DNA of 64,000 bases, taken from the NCBI RefSeq assembly GCF_000801955.1, contig NZ_JSZO01000028.1, positions 1-64,000 of the forward strand. The letters are read 5' to 3'. Made by a program: the position numbers and the translations under genes. Numbering within the stretch: the stretch's first letter is position 1; each line of letters opens with the position of its first letter. This DNA is from Ralstonia sp. A12. GTDB lineage: Bacteria; Pseudomonadota; Gammaproteobacteria; Burkholderiales; Burkholderiaceae. Positions 36,916 through 49,421 of this stretch are shown piece after piece. The notes under the pieces are model-generated. The model ran no database searches and was not told the DNA's origin. It saw nothing but the letters and a program-made list of their open reading frames with translations.

Positions 36916-37907
36916 CGACCGGTCCGTTTGTTCCGCATCCGACGATTGATCCGAAGTCCCTCGGCAAAGTTGGCGTGCTGCTGGGCGGCCGCTCGGCCGA
37001 GCGCGAAATCTCGCTGCTGTCGGGTAATGGCGTGCTGGCCGCGCTGCGTTCGCGCGGCGTCGATGCGCATCCGTTCGACCCGGGCCTGCAGCCGGTGGCA
37101 GAGCTTGCCACGCAGGGCTTTGACCGCGTGGTGATCTCGCTGCACGGCCGCTTTGGTGAAGACGGCACGATCCAGGGTTTGCTCGAGCAGTTCGGCATTC
37201 CGTACACCGGCAGCGGCGTACTCGCGTCTGCGCTGGCGATGGACAAGGAAGCCACTAAGCGCCAATGGCAGACCCACGGTCTGCCGACGCCCGATTTCGT
37301 CATGCTCAAGGCCGACACCGACTGGCAGGCCGTAGCCGACCGCCTGGGCCTGCCGCTGATCGTCAAGCCGGCGCGTGAAGGCTCGTCGATCGGTCTGACC
37401 AAGGTGACGAGCGCCGCCGAGTTGCCCGCTGCCTATGAGAAGGCCGCGCGCCTGGACCGCGACGTGATGGCCGAGCAGTTCATCGACGGCGACGAGTTGA
37501 CCTGCCCCGTGATCGGTGAAGGTGGGAGCGCAACCGCGCTGCCGCTGATCCGCATCGTCGCGCCGCAGGCCAACTACGACTACCAGAACAAGTACTTCAC
37601 CGACGACACACGTTACGAGTGCCCGGCACCGATTCCCGCCGATGTCGCTGCGCGTGTGCAGGCGCTGGTGGTGCAGGCCTATCGCGGGCTGGGCTGCCGC
37701 GGCTGGGGCCGTGCCGACATCATGCTGCGCCAGTCCGACAACGCACCGTTCCTGCTGGAGATGAACACGTCGCCGGGCATGACCGGCCATTCGCTGGTGC
37801 CGATGGGCGCGCGCGCTGCGGGCATCAGCTATGAAGATTTCGTGTTGCAACTGGCGGCGAGCGCGTCGCTGGAGCTGCACGCGAGCACCGATTGGAAACC
37901 TGAGTAA
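36912..37907 (+). CDS. ddlB: D-alanine:D-alanine ligase B
   Basis: Makes the D-Ala-D-Ala dipeptide used by MurF; 331 residues, ATP-grasp fold. [61 protein letters not shown] and [17 protein letters not shown] are all visible. The first 18 residues precede the conserved fold. ftsQ starts 23 bases after the stop. Confidence 0.96.
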   Translation: MTTGPFVPHPTIDPKSLGKVGVLLGGRSAEREISLLSGNGVLAALRSRGVDAHPFDPGLQPVAELATQGFDRVVISLHGRFGEDGTIQGLLEQFGIPYTGSGVLASALAMDKEATKRQWQTHGLPTPDFVMLKADTDWQAVADRLGLPLIVKPAREGSSIGLTKVTSAAELPAAYEKAARLDRDVMAEQFIDGDELTCPVIGEGGSATALPLIRIVAPQANYDYQNKYFTDDTRYECPAPIPADVAARVQALVVQAYRGLGCRGWGRADIMLRQSDNAPFLLEMNTSPGMTGHSLVPMGARAAGISYEDFVLQLAASASLELHASTDWKPE

Positions 37908-37930
37908 GCGAAACACGGAAGCACAACGTT

Positions 37931-38818
37931 ATGTGGCACAACACCCGTCTCCTCAACGCCATTGCGAGCGCGCTGTATGCGCTGCTCGCGCTTGGCGGCT
38001 TGGGCGTCGGGGCGGTCTGGCTGATGCAGCGTCCGATGTTCCAGTTACAGCAGGTACGCGTGATGCCGATGGCGGGGAGCGAGATGCGCCACGTCAACGT
38101 ACCGAGCCTTCGCGCCAACGCGTTGGTCAAGCTGCGCGGCAACTTCTTCACGCTGAACTTGGACGAGGCGCGGCAGGCTTTCGAATCGGTGCCCTGGGTG
38201 CGCCACGCCAGCGTGCGCCGCGTGTGGCCCAACGGGCTGCTGGTGGAAGTGCAGGAGCACGAGGCGCTGGGCACGTGGGGCGGCAATGACTCCGGCAAGC
38301 TGGTCAACACGTACGGCGAGGTCTTCGTTGCCAACCTGGCCGAGGCGGAAGACGACGCCGACCTGGTGGCCCTGGCCGGCCCCGAGGGCACGGAGCAGGA
38401 AGTGGTCGACAAGCTGGAAACCATGACCGAGTGGTTCAAGCCGATGAACACCGAACCCGTGAGCGTCACGCTCACCGACCGCTACGCCTGGCGTGCGCGG
38501 TTGTCCAACGGCACGGTCGTCGAGTTTGGCCGCGAGTTGAACGATGACGATCGCACCGCGCTGGCCGCGCGTGCCCGCCGCTTTGTGCGTGCGTGGCCGC
38601 AGGTGACGCAGCGCTGGGGCGGTCAGATTGAATACGCCGATCTGCGTTACCCCAACGGGTTCGCGGTTCGGGCGGCGGGTGTGCGCTTCCTGACGGATGC
38701 GCAGGCTGCGGTGCTGGCCAAGGGGGGCAAGTTGCCCGGCACCAGCAAAGCTGTAAAGGCGGGGGCCAATACAGCGGCCAACAACAAAGCAACGCGAAGC
38801 ACAGAGAAAACGCGATGA
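37931..38818 (+). CDS. ftsQ: Cell division protein FtsQ
   Basis: Bitopic divisome protein, 295 residues: short cytoplasmic tail, one membrane helix (ALYALLALGGLGVGAVWL), then POTRA domain (FQLQQVRVMPMAG...) and beta domain (VPWVRHASVRRVWPNGLLVEVQEHEALGTW). It connects FtsA/FtsZ side and the FtsBL complex. A low-complexity tail (about residues 265-295, Ala/Thr/Lys-rich) follows the fold. Stop overlaps ftsA by ATGA. Confidence 0.95.
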   Translation: MWHNTRLLNAIASALYALLALGGLGVGAVWLMQRPMFQLQQVRVMPMAGSEMRHVNVPSLRANALVKLRGNFFTLNLDEARQAFESVPWVRHASVRRVWPNGLLVEVQEHEALGTWGGNDSGKLVNTYGEVFVANLAEAEDDADLVALAGPEGTEQEVVDKLETMTEWFKPMNTEPVSVTLTDRYAWRARLSNGTVVEFGRELNDDDRTALAARARRFVRAWPQVTQRWGGQIEYADLRYPNGFAVRAAGVRFLTDAQAAVLAKGGKLPGTSKAVKAGANTAANNKATRSTEKTR

Positions 38819-40047
38819 GCAAGGAATACAAGGATCTTCTGGTCGGGCTGGACATCGGCACCTCCAAGGTGGTGGCGGTGGTGGCCGAGCTTCGCCCTGA
38901 TGGCGCCTACGAGGTCATCGGCATGGGCCAGACCGAATCGAAGGGGCTGAAGAAGGGCGTGGTCGTCAACATCGAGGCGACCGTCCAGTCGATCCAGAAA
39001 GCGCTCGAAGAAGCGGAGCTGATGGCCGACTGCAAGATCGGCGAGGTCTTCACGGGCATCGCCGGCAGCCATATCCGCAGCTTCAATTCGAGCGGCATGG
39101 TGGCGATCAAGGACAAGGAAGTCACCTCCACCGATGTGGCCCGCGTGATCGAGACTGCCAAGGCCGTCAACATTCCGACCGATCAGCAGATCCTGCACAT
39201 CCTCACGCAGGAATTCATCATCGACGGCCAGGAAGACGTGCGCGAGCCGATCGGCATGAGCGGCATCCGGCTTGAGGTGAAGGTGCACATCGTGACGGGC
39301 GCGGTGAGCGCCGCGCAGAACATCGTCAAGTGTGTGCGCCGCTGCGGGCTCGAAGTGCACGACCTGATCCTGCAGCCGCTGGCCTCAAGCCTGGCGGTAC
39401 TGACCGAGGACGAAAAGGAACTCGGCGTGGTGCTGGTCGACATCGGCAGCGGCACGACCGACATCGCCATCTTCAGCGAAGGCGCGATCCGCCACACGGC
39501 CGTGATCCCCATCGCCGGCGACCAGATCACCAACGACGTCGCCATGGCCCTGCGTACGCCGACGCCGGATGCTGAAGACATCAAGATCCAATACGGCATC
39601 GCCAAGCAGGTGCTGGCCGATCCGGACGAGATGATCGACGTGCCGGGCGTGGGCGATCGCGGCACGCGCACGCTGTCGCGCCAGGCGCTGGCCGCCGTGA
39701 TCGAACCGCGTGTGGAAGAACTGTTCTCGCTGGTGCACCAGGTGGTGCGCGAATCCGGTTACGAGGAACTGCTCTCCAGCGGCGTGGTCCTCACCGGTGG
39801 CACCGCGATGATGCCGGGCATGGTCGAGCTGGGTGAGGACATGTTCCTCAAGCCCGTGCGCGTGGGCGTGCCCGAGTACCGCGGCAACCTGCACGAGGTG
39901 GTGAAGAGCCCGCGTTACGCCACGGTCATGGGCCTGCTGCAGGAAGGCCGCGTGCAACGTATGCGCGGGCGCAAGGTGGTTGTGCAGTCCGGGTCGGCCA
40001 AGCAGATCTGGACGCGCATGAAGGAATGGTTCATCGGCAACTTCTAA
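38815..40047 (+). CDS. ftsA: Cell division protein FtsA
   Basis: Actin-like ATPase (410 residues) that tethers FtsZ to the membrane. LVGLDIGTSKVVAVVAE (phosphate 1), VDIGSGTTDIAIFSEG (phosphate 2) and LTGGTAMMPGMVEL (adenosine) are typical. The C-terminal amphipathic membrane-targeting helix is seen as IWTRMKEWFIGNF. A 152-base gap, AT-rich in its last third, separates it from ftsZ and may hold an additional ftsZ promoter, though I see no clear boxes. Confidence 0.97.
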   Translation: MSKEYKDLLVGLDIGTSKVVAVVAELRPDGAYEVIGMGQTESKGLKKGVVVNIEATVQSIQKALEEAELMADCKIGEVFTGIAGSHIRSFNSSGMVAIKDKEVTSTDVARVIETAKAVNIPTDQQILHILTQEFIIDGQEDVREPIGMSGIRLEVKVHIVTGAVSAAQNIVKCVRRCGLEVHDLILQPLASSLAVLTEDEKELGVVLVDIGSGTTDIAIFSEGAIRHTAVIPIAGDQITNDVAMALRTPTPDAEDIKIQYGIAKQVLADPDEMIDVPGVGDRGTRTLSRQALAAVIEPRVEELFSLVHQVVRESGYEELLSSGVVLTGGTAMMPGMVELGEDMFLKPVRVGVPEYRGNLHEVVKSPRYATVMGLLQEGRVQRMRGRKVVVQSGSAKQIWTRMKEWFIGNF

Positions 40048-40199
40048 GCGCGTGTGCGCTGGGTGTTGGCGATGTGCTCCCCGATGTGTCCACAAACGGG
40101 AGCAAGTTGAGTTTCTTGTTTTGATGTTTTTTGTTCAGGAACCAGGGGTTGCGGCGGGGAGGCTGCATCGTCTGGGACTGATCACTTCTGGAGGCAACG

Positions 40200-41402
40200 A
40201 TGGACTTCGACATGATTGAAACGGAAATGCAGGACGGCACCATCATCAAGGTGGTCGGCGTCGGTGGTGCAGGCGGTAACGCCGTGCAGCACATGATCAA
40301 CCGCGGCGTGCAAGGCGTGGAATTCATCTGCATGAACACCGATGCACAGGCGCTCAAGCGTTCGACCGCTTCGCGCGTGCTGCAACTGGGCAGCACGGGC
40401 CTGGGCGCCGGTGCCAAGCCGGAAGTCGGCAAGCACTGCGCCGAAGAAGCGCGTGAGCAGATCGCTGACGCACTGCGCGGTGCGCACATGGTTTTCATCA
40501 CCGCCGGCATGGGCGGTGGCACGGGCACGGGCGCTGCTCCGGTGGTCGCGCAGGTTGCCAAGGAAATGGGCATCCTGACCGTGGGCGTGGTCTCCAAGCC
40601 GTTCGAGTTCGAAGGCGCACGCCGTTCGAAGGTGGGCGAGCATGGCGCCAATGACCTGGAAGGCAACGTCGACTCGCTGATCGTCGTGCTCAACGAAAAG
40701 CTCTTCGAAGTCATGGGCGACGACGCCGAGATGGACAAGTGCTTCCAGTGCGCCGACGACGTGCTGCACAACGCTGTGGCCGGCATTGCGGAAATCATCA
40801 ACGTCGACGGTCTGGTGAACGTCGACTTTGAAGACGTGAAGACCGTGATGGGCGAGCAGGGCAAGGCGATGATGGGTACGGCCACCGTGTCCGGCGTCGA
40901 CCGTGCACGCCTGGCTGCCGAGCAAGCCGTGGCAAGCCCGCTGCTGGAAGGTGTGGACCTGTCGGGCGCGCGTGGCGTGCTGGTCAACATCACGGCCAGC
41001 CGCTCGCTCAAGCTGTCCGAGACCAAGGAAGTGATGAACACCATCCGCAGCTATGCCGCGGAAGATGCCACCGTCATTTTCGGTACGGTCTACGACGACG
41101 CCATGGGCGACGCACTGCGCGTGACCGTGGTGGCGACCGGCCTGGGCCGCGCTGCACGAAACAAGCAACAACAGCAGCAGACGATGACGCTGCTCAAGAC
41201 CGGTACCGACAATCAGCCGGTGGCCTTTGGCGGTGGCGCCATGGGTCACTCGGTGGCAGCCGCGCCGGACTACAGCAACTTCGACACCCCGGCCGTGTGG
41301 CGCAGCTCGCGTGAGTCGGCATCGGCTCACGTGGCAGCACTGCAGGAAAAGGGCGTCGACACGTACGACATTCCGGCTTTCCTGCGCAAGCAGGCTGACT
41401 GA
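40200..41402 (+). CDS. ftsZ: Cell division GTPase FtsZ
   Basis: Tubulin-like GTPase, 400 residues, that forms the Z ring. GTP-binding GGAGGNAVQHM and GGGTGTGAAP (tubulin signature), NLDFxD-type segment NVDFEDVKTVM (T7 loop), then a variable linker with a poly-Gln run (KQQQQQ, about residue 322) and the conserved C-terminal peptide YDIPAFLRKQ that binds FtsA and ZapD. CTGGAGGCAACG gives a strong ribosome site. Last division gene of the cluster; a terminator lies 270 bases downstream. Confidence 0.98.
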   Translation: MDFDMIETEMQDGTIIKVVGVGGAGGNAVQHMINRGVQGVEFICMNTDAQALKRSTASRVLQLGSTGLGAGAKPEVGKHCAEEAREQIADALRGAHMVFITAGMGGGTGTGAAPVVAQVAKEMGILTVGVVSKPFEFEGARRSKVGEHGANDLEGNVDSLIVVLNEKLFEVMGDDAEMDKCFQCADDVLHNAVAGIAEIINVDGLVNVDFEDVKTVMGEQGKAMMGTATVSGVDRARLAAEQAVASPLLEGVDLSGARGVLVNITASRSLKLSETKEVMNTIRSYAAEDATVIFGTVYDDAMGDALRVTVVATGLGRAARNKQQQQQTMTLLKTGTDNQPVAFGGGAMGHSVAAAPDYSNFDTPAVWRSSRESASAHVAALQEKGVDTYDIPAFLRKQAD

Positions 41403-41750
41403 TTCGGGACATCTCGCCCGCGCACGTCCGGCTGCCGACGGCACCCCACGCCGCGTGCGGCTCACGGCTCCCCTCCCGTGACCGCCGTTGTGTGATGACC
41501 TGCCGCTGAACAGTCGACAGCGCACGACAGTACGAGACGAATAGGACACAGTCGTTGCCGCCGGGCGGGCTGGCCTCTGGCCGCCTCCCCGGAAGGGTTC
41601 ATCCCGCCCGGCGGGTGTGCCCGTTCGTCGTGCCGCGCGTGGCGCGATGGTTCTGATGTGGTTGTCTCCCAAGACCGCCCGCGTGATTCCCTCACGCGGG
41701 CGGTCTCGTTCTATGATCGCGGTATCAGTGCGCAACGATTCATCACCATC
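41403..41750 (+). other. Intergenic region between ftsZ and the peroxiredoxin gene
   Basis: 348 bases without a gene of its own. It holds GC-rich short inverted repeats (around 41555-41620) and the strong terminator at 41671-41711. Promoter of the following peroxiredoxin must lie at its end; candidate TATGAT at 41712-41717 has no clear -35. Confidence 0.6.
41671..41711 (+). terminator. Rho-independent terminator of the dcw cluster
   Basis: Perfect 14-bp stem GACCGCCCGCGTGA (41673-41686) / TCACGCGGGCGGTC (41692-41705) around a 5-base loop, then TCGTTCT. T-run is weak but the stem is exceptionally strong. Confidence 0.8.
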
Positions 41751-42251
41751 ATGATCCAGCCTGGTCAACCACTTCCCGACGCAACGCTGTACGAGTTCTT
41801 TGAAGTGGAAAAGGACGGCTGCGCGCTCGGACCCAACGCCTTCTCGGTCTCGCTCCTGGCAGAAGACAAGACGATCGTCATCTTTGGCCTGCCAGGCGCT
41901 TTCACGCCGACCTGCTCGGCGCGCCACGTTCCCGGCTATGTGGCGAACTACGATGCGCTGCGTGCCAAGGGCATCGACGAAATCTGGTGTGTGTCGGTCA
42001 ACGATGCCTTTGTGATGGGCGCATGGGCGCGCACGCAGGGGTCCGATGGCAAGGTCCGCATGCTGGCCGACGGCAGCGCGGAATTCACGCGCAAGCTCGG
42101 CCTGGACCAGGATCTCACCAAGCGCGGTATGGGCGTGCGTTCGCAGCGCTACGCGATGGTCGTAAAAAACGGTGTGGTAACAGCGCTACAGGTGGAGGCC
42201 CCAGGGCAGTTCGCCGTCAGCGACGCGGAATCGATCTTGGCGATACTCTGA
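41751..42251 (+). CDS. Peroxiredoxin (Prx5-type, AhpC/TSA family)
   Basis: Thiol peroxidase of 166 residues that reduces H2O2 and organic peroxides. FGLPGAFTPTCSARHVPGYV carries the peroxidatic cysteine in the PxxxT-x-x-C motif (TPTC), and ARTQGSDGKVRMLADGSAEFTRKLGL is typical of the Prx5 group (glutathione/glutaredoxin-dependent). No fused glutaredoxin domain. Start at ATG 41751 gives the normal N-terminus MIQPGQPLPDATL; the in-frame start at 41658 would cross the terminator stem. It lies between ftsZ and lpxC, as in other Ralstonia-like genomes (from memory). Confidence 0.92.
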   Translation: MIQPGQPLPDATLYEFFEVEKDGCALGPNAFSVSLLAEDKTIVIFGLPGAFTPTCSARHVPGYVANYDALRAKGIDEIWCVSVNDAFVMGAWARTQGSDGKVRMLADGSAEFTRKLGLDQDLTKRGMGVRSQRYAMVVKNGVVTALQVEAPGQFAVSDAESILAIL

Positions 42252-42394
42252 CGCCACGCCAAAACCCTCCGAATGGCGGAGTCCCGCCCGCCACGTACGT
42301 CGCCACAAGACGAACGATGCACCTGCGAGTCATTCGCACGCGCCAAGGTTGAGTGGAATGCGGAGACCCCTAACATCCCGATACAAAAGTCGTT

Positions 42395-42424
42395 TTGAAG
42401 GCAGGGGTGTGAAAATGGTATGCT
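42395..42424 (+). promoter_or_regulatory. Candidate lpxC promoter
   Basis: TTGAAG (42395-42400), 18-bp spacer, TATGCT (42419-42424); start expected near 42431, giving a leader of about 60 bases. Pattern match only. Confidence 0.5.
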
Positions 42425-42436
42425 TAGGGTTATCAC

Positions 42437-42453
42437 CTATGCAGACTGCATAG
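42437..42453. repeat. Palindrome in the lpxC leader
   Basis: CTATGCAG (42437-42444), A, CTGCATAG (42446-42453): perfect 8-bp arms about a single base, directly after the predicted transcription start. The one-base centre argues for an operator rather than an RNA hairpin. Confidence 0.45.
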
Positions 42454-42493
42454 ATAAAAACAATCGCAGAATATTCGTGAGTTGAGGGCGGCC

Positions 42494-43411
42494 ATGTTGA
42501 AACAACGCACCATCAAGTCCGTCGTCAAGACCGTCGGCATCGGGTTGCACTCGGGCCGTAAGGTGACGTTGACGTTGCGCCCGGCGGCCGCAGGCACCGG
42601 CATCGTGTTCACGCGTGTCGACCTCGACCCGGCTGTTGAGATTCCCGCGAGCGCCAGCGCCATCGGCGACACCCGCCTGGCTTCTGTGCTGCAGAAGGAC
42701 GGCGCCCGTGTGTCGACCGTCGAGCACCTGATGTCGGCGTGTGCCGGCCTGGGCATCGACAACCTGTATATCGACGTCGACGAGGAAGAGATTCCCATCA
42801 TGGACGGCAGCGCGGCCTCGTTCGTGTTCCTGCTGCAGTCGGCAGGTATCGAAGAGCAGGGCGCGGCCAAGCGCTTTATCCGCGTGACCAAGCCGGTGGA
42901 AATCCGCGAGGGCGACAAGCTTGCCCGTCTGGACCCGTACTTCGGCTTCAAGCTGGCGTTCACGATCGAGTTCCGCCATCCGGCCATCGACAAGACGGGG
43001 CGGACATTCGAGATCGACTTTGCCGATACCAGCTATACGCGCGAAATCGCCCGTGCACGCACCTTCGGTTTTGCGCATGAGTTCGAGATGCTGCGCGAAG
43101 TGGGTCTCGCGCGCGGCGGCAGTCTCGACAATGCCATCGTGCTGGATGAGCACCGCATGCTGAACAACGACGAGCTGCGCTACGGTGATGAGTTCGTCCG
43201 CCACAAGATCCTCGACGCGATCGGCGATCTGTACGTGGTGGGGCATCCGCTGATCGCCGCCTACACGGCGCACAAGTCGGGCCATGGCCTGAACAACGCG
43301 CTGCTGCGCGCGCTACTGGCGGATGAAACGGCTTACGAGATTGTCACGTTCGACAAGCTGGAAGAAGCGCCGCGCGCCTTCCTGCCGCAGTTGCAACCGG
43401 CGTTTTCCTGA
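42494..43411 (+). CDS. lpxC: UDP-3-O-acyl-N-acetylglucosamine deacetylase
   Basis: Zinc deacetylase catalysing the first committed step of lipid A synthesis; 305 residues. Zinc ligands and catalytic residues are visible: EHLMSACAG (His), [10 protein letters not shown] (His and Asp) and HKSGHGLNN (His). The N-terminus [21 protein letters not shown] is typical, which fixes ATG 42494 rather than the TTG at 42482. The leader contains a promoter-like pair and a palindrome. In enterobacteria LpxC is controlled by proteolysis through its C-terminus; here the tail is LPQLQPAFS. Confidence 0.97.
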   Translation: MLKQRTIKSVVKTVGIGLHSGRKVTLTLRPAAAGTGIVFTRVDLDPAVEIPASASAIGDTRLASVLQKDGARVSTVEHLMSACAGLGIDNLYIDVDEEEIPIMDGSAASFVFLLQSAGIEEQGAAKRFIRVTKPVEIREGDKLARLDPYFGFKLAFTIEFRHPAIDKTGRTFEIDFADTSYTREIARARTFGFAHEFEMLREVGLARGGSLDNAIVLDEHRMLNNDELRYGDEFVRHKILDAIGDLYVVGHPLIAAYTAHKSGHGLNNALLRALLADETAYEIVTFDKLEEAPRAFLPQLQPAFS

Positions 43412-43435
43412 TCGGTTGCAGCGGTTGCAAGCATG

Positions 43436-43463
43436 AAAAAAGCGCCCTGCGGGGCGCTTTTCA
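43436..43463. terminator. Bidirectional terminator between lpxC and dciA
   Basis: AAAAGCGCCC (43438-43447), loop TGCG, GGGCGCTTTT (43452-43461): perfect 10-bp stem with A-run on one side and T-run on the other, serving both convergent genes. It overlaps the end of dciA by a few bases. Confidence 0.88.
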
Positions 43464-43982
43464 TTTGGGTGTGATAGCGGGTGGAACGTGCCGTGCAATC
43501 ATTTCTGCCAAGGCTTGGCGTAGCGGCGAATCGGGCAGTTCGTTGGCCAGCGTCGCCAGGCTGTTGAGTCCAACTGCTGTCATCTTGGCGCGTTTGAGCG
43601 GCTTTTGGGTCTCTTGTGGCCACAAGCTGTCGTTTCCGCCCTGCGGTTGTACCCGTACACGAATTGCGGTAATCTGCGATCCCCGGCGCTGCAGACGCTC
43701 TAGCAAGGTGGGTACCACCTGCCGTACGCGCGCCGCAGCCGCACTATGTGCGGCGAGCAACACCAAAGTCGCTTCCCGGCTGTCGCGCGAGTCGTTCCTG
43801 ATGCCGCCGATGGCCACGCCGCTGCCCAAACCGGGCGGCAACAGCGACAACACCTCCGCTTCCAACGACGCCAACTGCTTGGCTGCCTGCATCAGCGGGC
43901 CGACCGAGCCGGCACCCGAGAGCCAGTCCTGGACCGGTTTTGCTATGGGCGTCTTGAGAGCGGGATGAACAAAGATTCGCAT
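43461..43982 (-). CDS. dciA: DciA family protein (DUF721), replicative helicase loader candidate
   Basis: A 173-residue protein with the DUF721/DciA core: a lysine/arginine-rich centre and the block EATLVLLAAHSAAAARVRQVVPTLLERL followed by GSQITAIRVRVQP, which matches the KH-like domain that binds the DnaB helicase. DciA is the ancestral helicase operator in bacteria lacking DnaC. A gene of this family next to secA/lpxC is common in proteobacteria. Basic and partly disordered C-terminus. Divergent from the M23 peptidase gene; 80 bases separate their starts. Confidence 0.82.
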   Translation of the reverse strand: MRIFVHPALKTPIAKPVQDWLSGAGSVGPLMQAAKQLASLEAEVLSLLPPGLGSGVAIGGIRNDSRDSREATLVLLAAHSAAAARVRQVVPTLLERLQRRGSQITAIRVRVQPQGGNDSLWPQETQKPLKRAKMTAVGLNSLATLANELPDSPLRQALAEMIARHVPPAITPK

Positions 43983-44062
43983 GCCGGCATTGTAGGGCGC
44001 TTCATCGCGCTTTCGTGCCGTTGGGCGGCTTTTTTGTCCCTTCTTGGGGCCATGGGCGAGCG

Positions 44063-45028
44063 ATGCAGATCATCCTGATTCATCCGCGCAAGGCAGGCGC
44101 GACGCACCTGTCGCGACGCAATGTCTTCGCGGCCATTGGCGCAGCGTTGCTGGCCGTCGCGGCACTGTCGGGCGGGGCGATGTGGCTGGCGGTCAAGCAG
44201 GGCCTGGTGCCCGGCGCCACCCTGTCCGGTACCTCGGGTGCCGATTCCAGCGTCACCCGCGAAAACCTCAACCTGATGGCCGCACGCATCGGCGAAATGC
44301 AGGCGCAGATGGTGCGCCTGGATGCGCTGGGCGCCCGCGTATCGGGCTTGGCCGGCGTGCCGCCGCGCGAGTTCGACTTCAAGGCTCAGCCGGGACGTGG
44401 TGGGCCGGAGGGCGCGTTCTCCCGCGCGATGTCGATGCCGGAAATCCAGTCCGAACTCGATCGCCTGACGCGCTCCGCTGACCAGCGCAACGATTACCTC
44501 AGCGTGCTCGAGAGCACCCTGATGGACCGCCAGATCCACGCCAAGATGATGCCGACCGTGCGCCCGGTGGCCGTCGGCTACGACTCGTCTGGCTTCGGCA
44601 CACGTATCGATCCGTTCACCGGTCGGCGCACGCAGCATGACGGCGTGGACTTTGTCGCGCCGGTGGGCACGCCCATCGTGGCGGCGGCCGGCGGTGTGGT
44701 GGTGGCCAGCGAATTCCGCAGCGACTACGGCAACATGGTCGACATTGACCACGGCAACGGCCTGAAGACGCGGTATGCCCACGCGTCCAAGGTGTTCGTG
44801 AAGATCGGTGACATCGTCAAGGCGGGGGAACGCATCGCGCTGGTGGGCCGCACTGGCCGTGCCACCGGGTCGCACCTGCACTTCGAGGTGCACGTCAACG
44901 ATGTGCCGCAGAATCCCGTGGCCTTCCTGGAAAACGCCGGCCAGCCCAAGATGGCTGCCACCAAGGTGCGGGGCCCGCAGGTTGCGGCTGCCGACATCGG
45001 CAAGAGCATGGCGACCGCCGGTCACTGA
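44063..45028 (+). CDS. M23 family peptidoglycan endopeptidase (membrane-anchored)
   Basis: A 321-residue protein: short cytoplasmic start with HPRKAGATHLSRRN, one membrane helix (FAAIGAALLAVAALSGGAMW), a coiled-coil-like stretch (ENLNLMAARIGEMQAQMVRLDALG) and a C-terminal LytM/M23 domain. Zinc motif GRRTQHDGVDFVAP (HxxxD), later KTRYAHASKVFV and GRATGSHLHFEVHVN (HxH) are intact, so it should be active on peptide cross-bridges or activate amidases. ATG 44063 is chosen over an in-frame 44015. Located directly upstream of secA. Confidence 0.9.
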   Translation: MQIILIHPRKAGATHLSRRNVFAAIGAALLAVAALSGGAMWLAVKQGLVPGATLSGTSGADSSVTRENLNLMAARIGEMQAQMVRLDALGARVSGLAGVPPREFDFKAQPGRGGPEGAFSRAMSMPEIQSELDRLTRSADQRNDYLSVLESTLMDRQIHAKMMPTVRPVAVGYDSSGFGTRIDPFTGRRTQHDGVDFVAPVGTPIVAAAGGVVVASEFRSDYGNMVDIDHGNGLKTRYAHASKVFVKIGDIVKAGERIALVGRTGRATGSHLHFEVHVNDVPQNPVAFLENAGQPKMAATKVRGPQVAAADIGKSMATAGH

Positions 45029-45276
45029 CTGCGCCGGGTTGCAATCGGGGCGCCCGTCCCCAAATCAGCGTGAATGTGCGGTTGCCCGGCCGGTTTCGAT
45101 ACTGTGCCAAAGTGCGGCGTTCCTGCCACATCCGGCCAGTCTGCTGCCATCAAACGGGGGTTTTGCGCATGCTAAACTCCCGCCTTTGCGCCAACCCTAT
45201 TCGGGCCGTTGCGCCGCCTGTGTTTCGCGGTCTTCCGCGAGGCGCTCTCCGGGTGGCTTGTCGGCCCTAGCCATCG

Positions 45277-48081
<2,805 letters not shown>

Positions 48082-48089
48082 CGCTGCTC

Positions 48090-48120
48090 ACACGCGCCGC
48101 CTGTGCGGCGCGTTTCGTTT
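48090..48120 (+). terminator. Rho-independent terminator after secA
   Basis: ACGCGCCGC (48092-48100), loop CTGT, GCGGCGCGT (48105-48113), then TTCGTTTTC. Confidence 0.85.
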
Positions 48121-48133
48121 TCTGTTGATTCAC

Positions 48134-48154
48134 GATGCCCGCAATGCGGGCATC
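48134..48154. repeat. Hairpin in the argJ leader
   Basis: GATGCCCGC (48134-48142), AAT, GCGGGCATC (48146-48154): perfect 9-bp stem ending 21 bases before the argJ start. No T-run of terminator quality (CTCATTT follows). It may be a second-stage terminator or influence argJ translation. Confidence 0.5.
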
Positions 48155-48175
48155 CTCATTTGAAAGGTGTGCTCC

Positions 48176-49405
48176 ATGGCTGTGAATCTCGTCGCGCCCG
48201 CCGCTGACTCCCTGTTGCCGATCGACGGCGTAGACCTTGGCTGGGCCGAGGCTGGTGTCCGCAAGGCCAATCGCAAGGACGTGCTGCTGGTACGCATTGC
48301 TGAGGGCGCGAGCGTGGCCGGCGTATTCACGCAGAACCGTTTCTGCGCCGCACCGGTGCAGGTTTGCCGCGAGCATCTGGCGAGTGGTCAGGGCGCACGC
48401 GCCATTGTGGTGAACACGGGCAATGCGAATGCGGGTACGGGCGCACCGGGCCTCGCGCATGCGCGCCAGACCTGCGATGCGGTTGCCAAGCTGCTGGGTG
48501 TGTCGGCGGAGCAGGTGCTGCCGTTCTCGACGGGCGTGATTCTGGAGCCGCTGCCGGTTGACCGCATCATCGCCGGATTGCCGGCTGCCCAGGCCAATGC
48601 CAAGCCGGACAACTGGCTGGCCGCCGCTGAAGCCATCATGACCACCGACACCGTGCCCAAGGCTGCGTCGGCCACGTGCACGCTGTCGGGCAAGACCGTA
48701 CGCATGTCGGGCATCAGCAAGGGCGCGGGCATGATCCGCCCGAACATGGCGACCATGCTTGGCTTCATTGCCACCGACGCCAACGTGGACGAAGTCGTGC
48801 TGCAAGGCCTCGTGCGCTATGCGGCTGATCATTCGTTCAACAGCGTCACCGTGGACGGCGATACGTCGACCAATGATTCGTTCGTCATCATCGCCACGGG
48901 CCGCGCCGGCACGCCGCGCATCGATTCCGAGTCGCACCCCGACTATGCCGCGCTGCGCGACGCACTGACCGGCCTTGCACAAGACCTCGCGCAGAAGATC
49001 GTGCGCGACGGCGAAGGTGCGACCAAGTTCATGGCCATTCGCGTTGAGGGTGGCCGCAACGTCGATGAGTGCCGCCTGATCGCCTACGCGGTCGCGCATT
49101 CGCCGCTGGTCAAGACCGCGTTCTTCGCATCGGACCCCAACCTGGGCCGTATCCTGGCGGCCGTCGGCTATGCCGGCGTGACGGACCTCGACGTGGACGG
49201 CGTCAACCTGTGGCTCGACGACGTATGGGTTGCCCGTGACGGTGGCCGCAACCCGGAGTACCGCGAGGAAGACGGCCAACGCGTGATGAAGCAGGCCGAG
49301 ATCACCGTGCGCATCGCGCTCGGTCGCGGCGACGCCACCGCCACCGTGTGGACGTGCGACTTCTCGCACGACTACGTGTCGATCAACGCGGACTACCGCT
49401 CGTAA
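48176..49405 (+). CDS. argJ: Bifunctional glutamate N-acetyltransferase / amino-acid acetyltransferase
   Basis: Recycles the acetyl group from acetylornithine to glutamate in arginine synthesis; 409 residues from ATG 48176. The self-cleavage site is visible in [13 protein letters not shown], where the Thr of ATML becomes the N-terminal nucleophile of the beta chain. [10 protein letters not shown] and [14 protein letters not shown] are further family blocks. Whether it is mono- or bifunctional cannot be read directly. GTG 48167 is a possible but less likely start. Confidence 0.95.
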   Translation: MAVNLVAPAADSLLPIDGVDLGWAEAGVRKANRKDVLLVRIAEGASVAGVFTQNRFCAAPVQVCREHLASGQGARAIVVNTGNANAGTGAPGLAHARQTCDAVAKLLGVSAEQVLPFSTGVILEPLPVDRIIAGLPAAQANAKPDNWLAAAEAIMTTDTVPKAASATCTLSGKTVRMSGISKGAGMIRPNMATMLGFIATDANVDEVVLQGLVRYAADHSFNSVTVDGDTSTNDSFVIIATGRAGTPRIDSESHPDYAALRDALTGLAQDLAQKIVRDGEGATKFMAIRVEGGRNVDECRLIAYAVAHSPLVKTAFFASDPNLGRILAAVGYAGVTDLDVDGVNLWLDDVWVARDGGRNPEYREEDGQRVMKQAEITVRIALGRGDATATVWTCDFSHDYVSINADYRS

Positions 49406-49421
49406 TCCGGGGCTCGCTGCC

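Noticed and set aside
45029-45276. Possible SecM-like secretion monitor before secA
   Set aside because: No open frame with a signal peptide and an arrest-like C-terminus in the 248 bases; the M23 gene upstream is not SecM.
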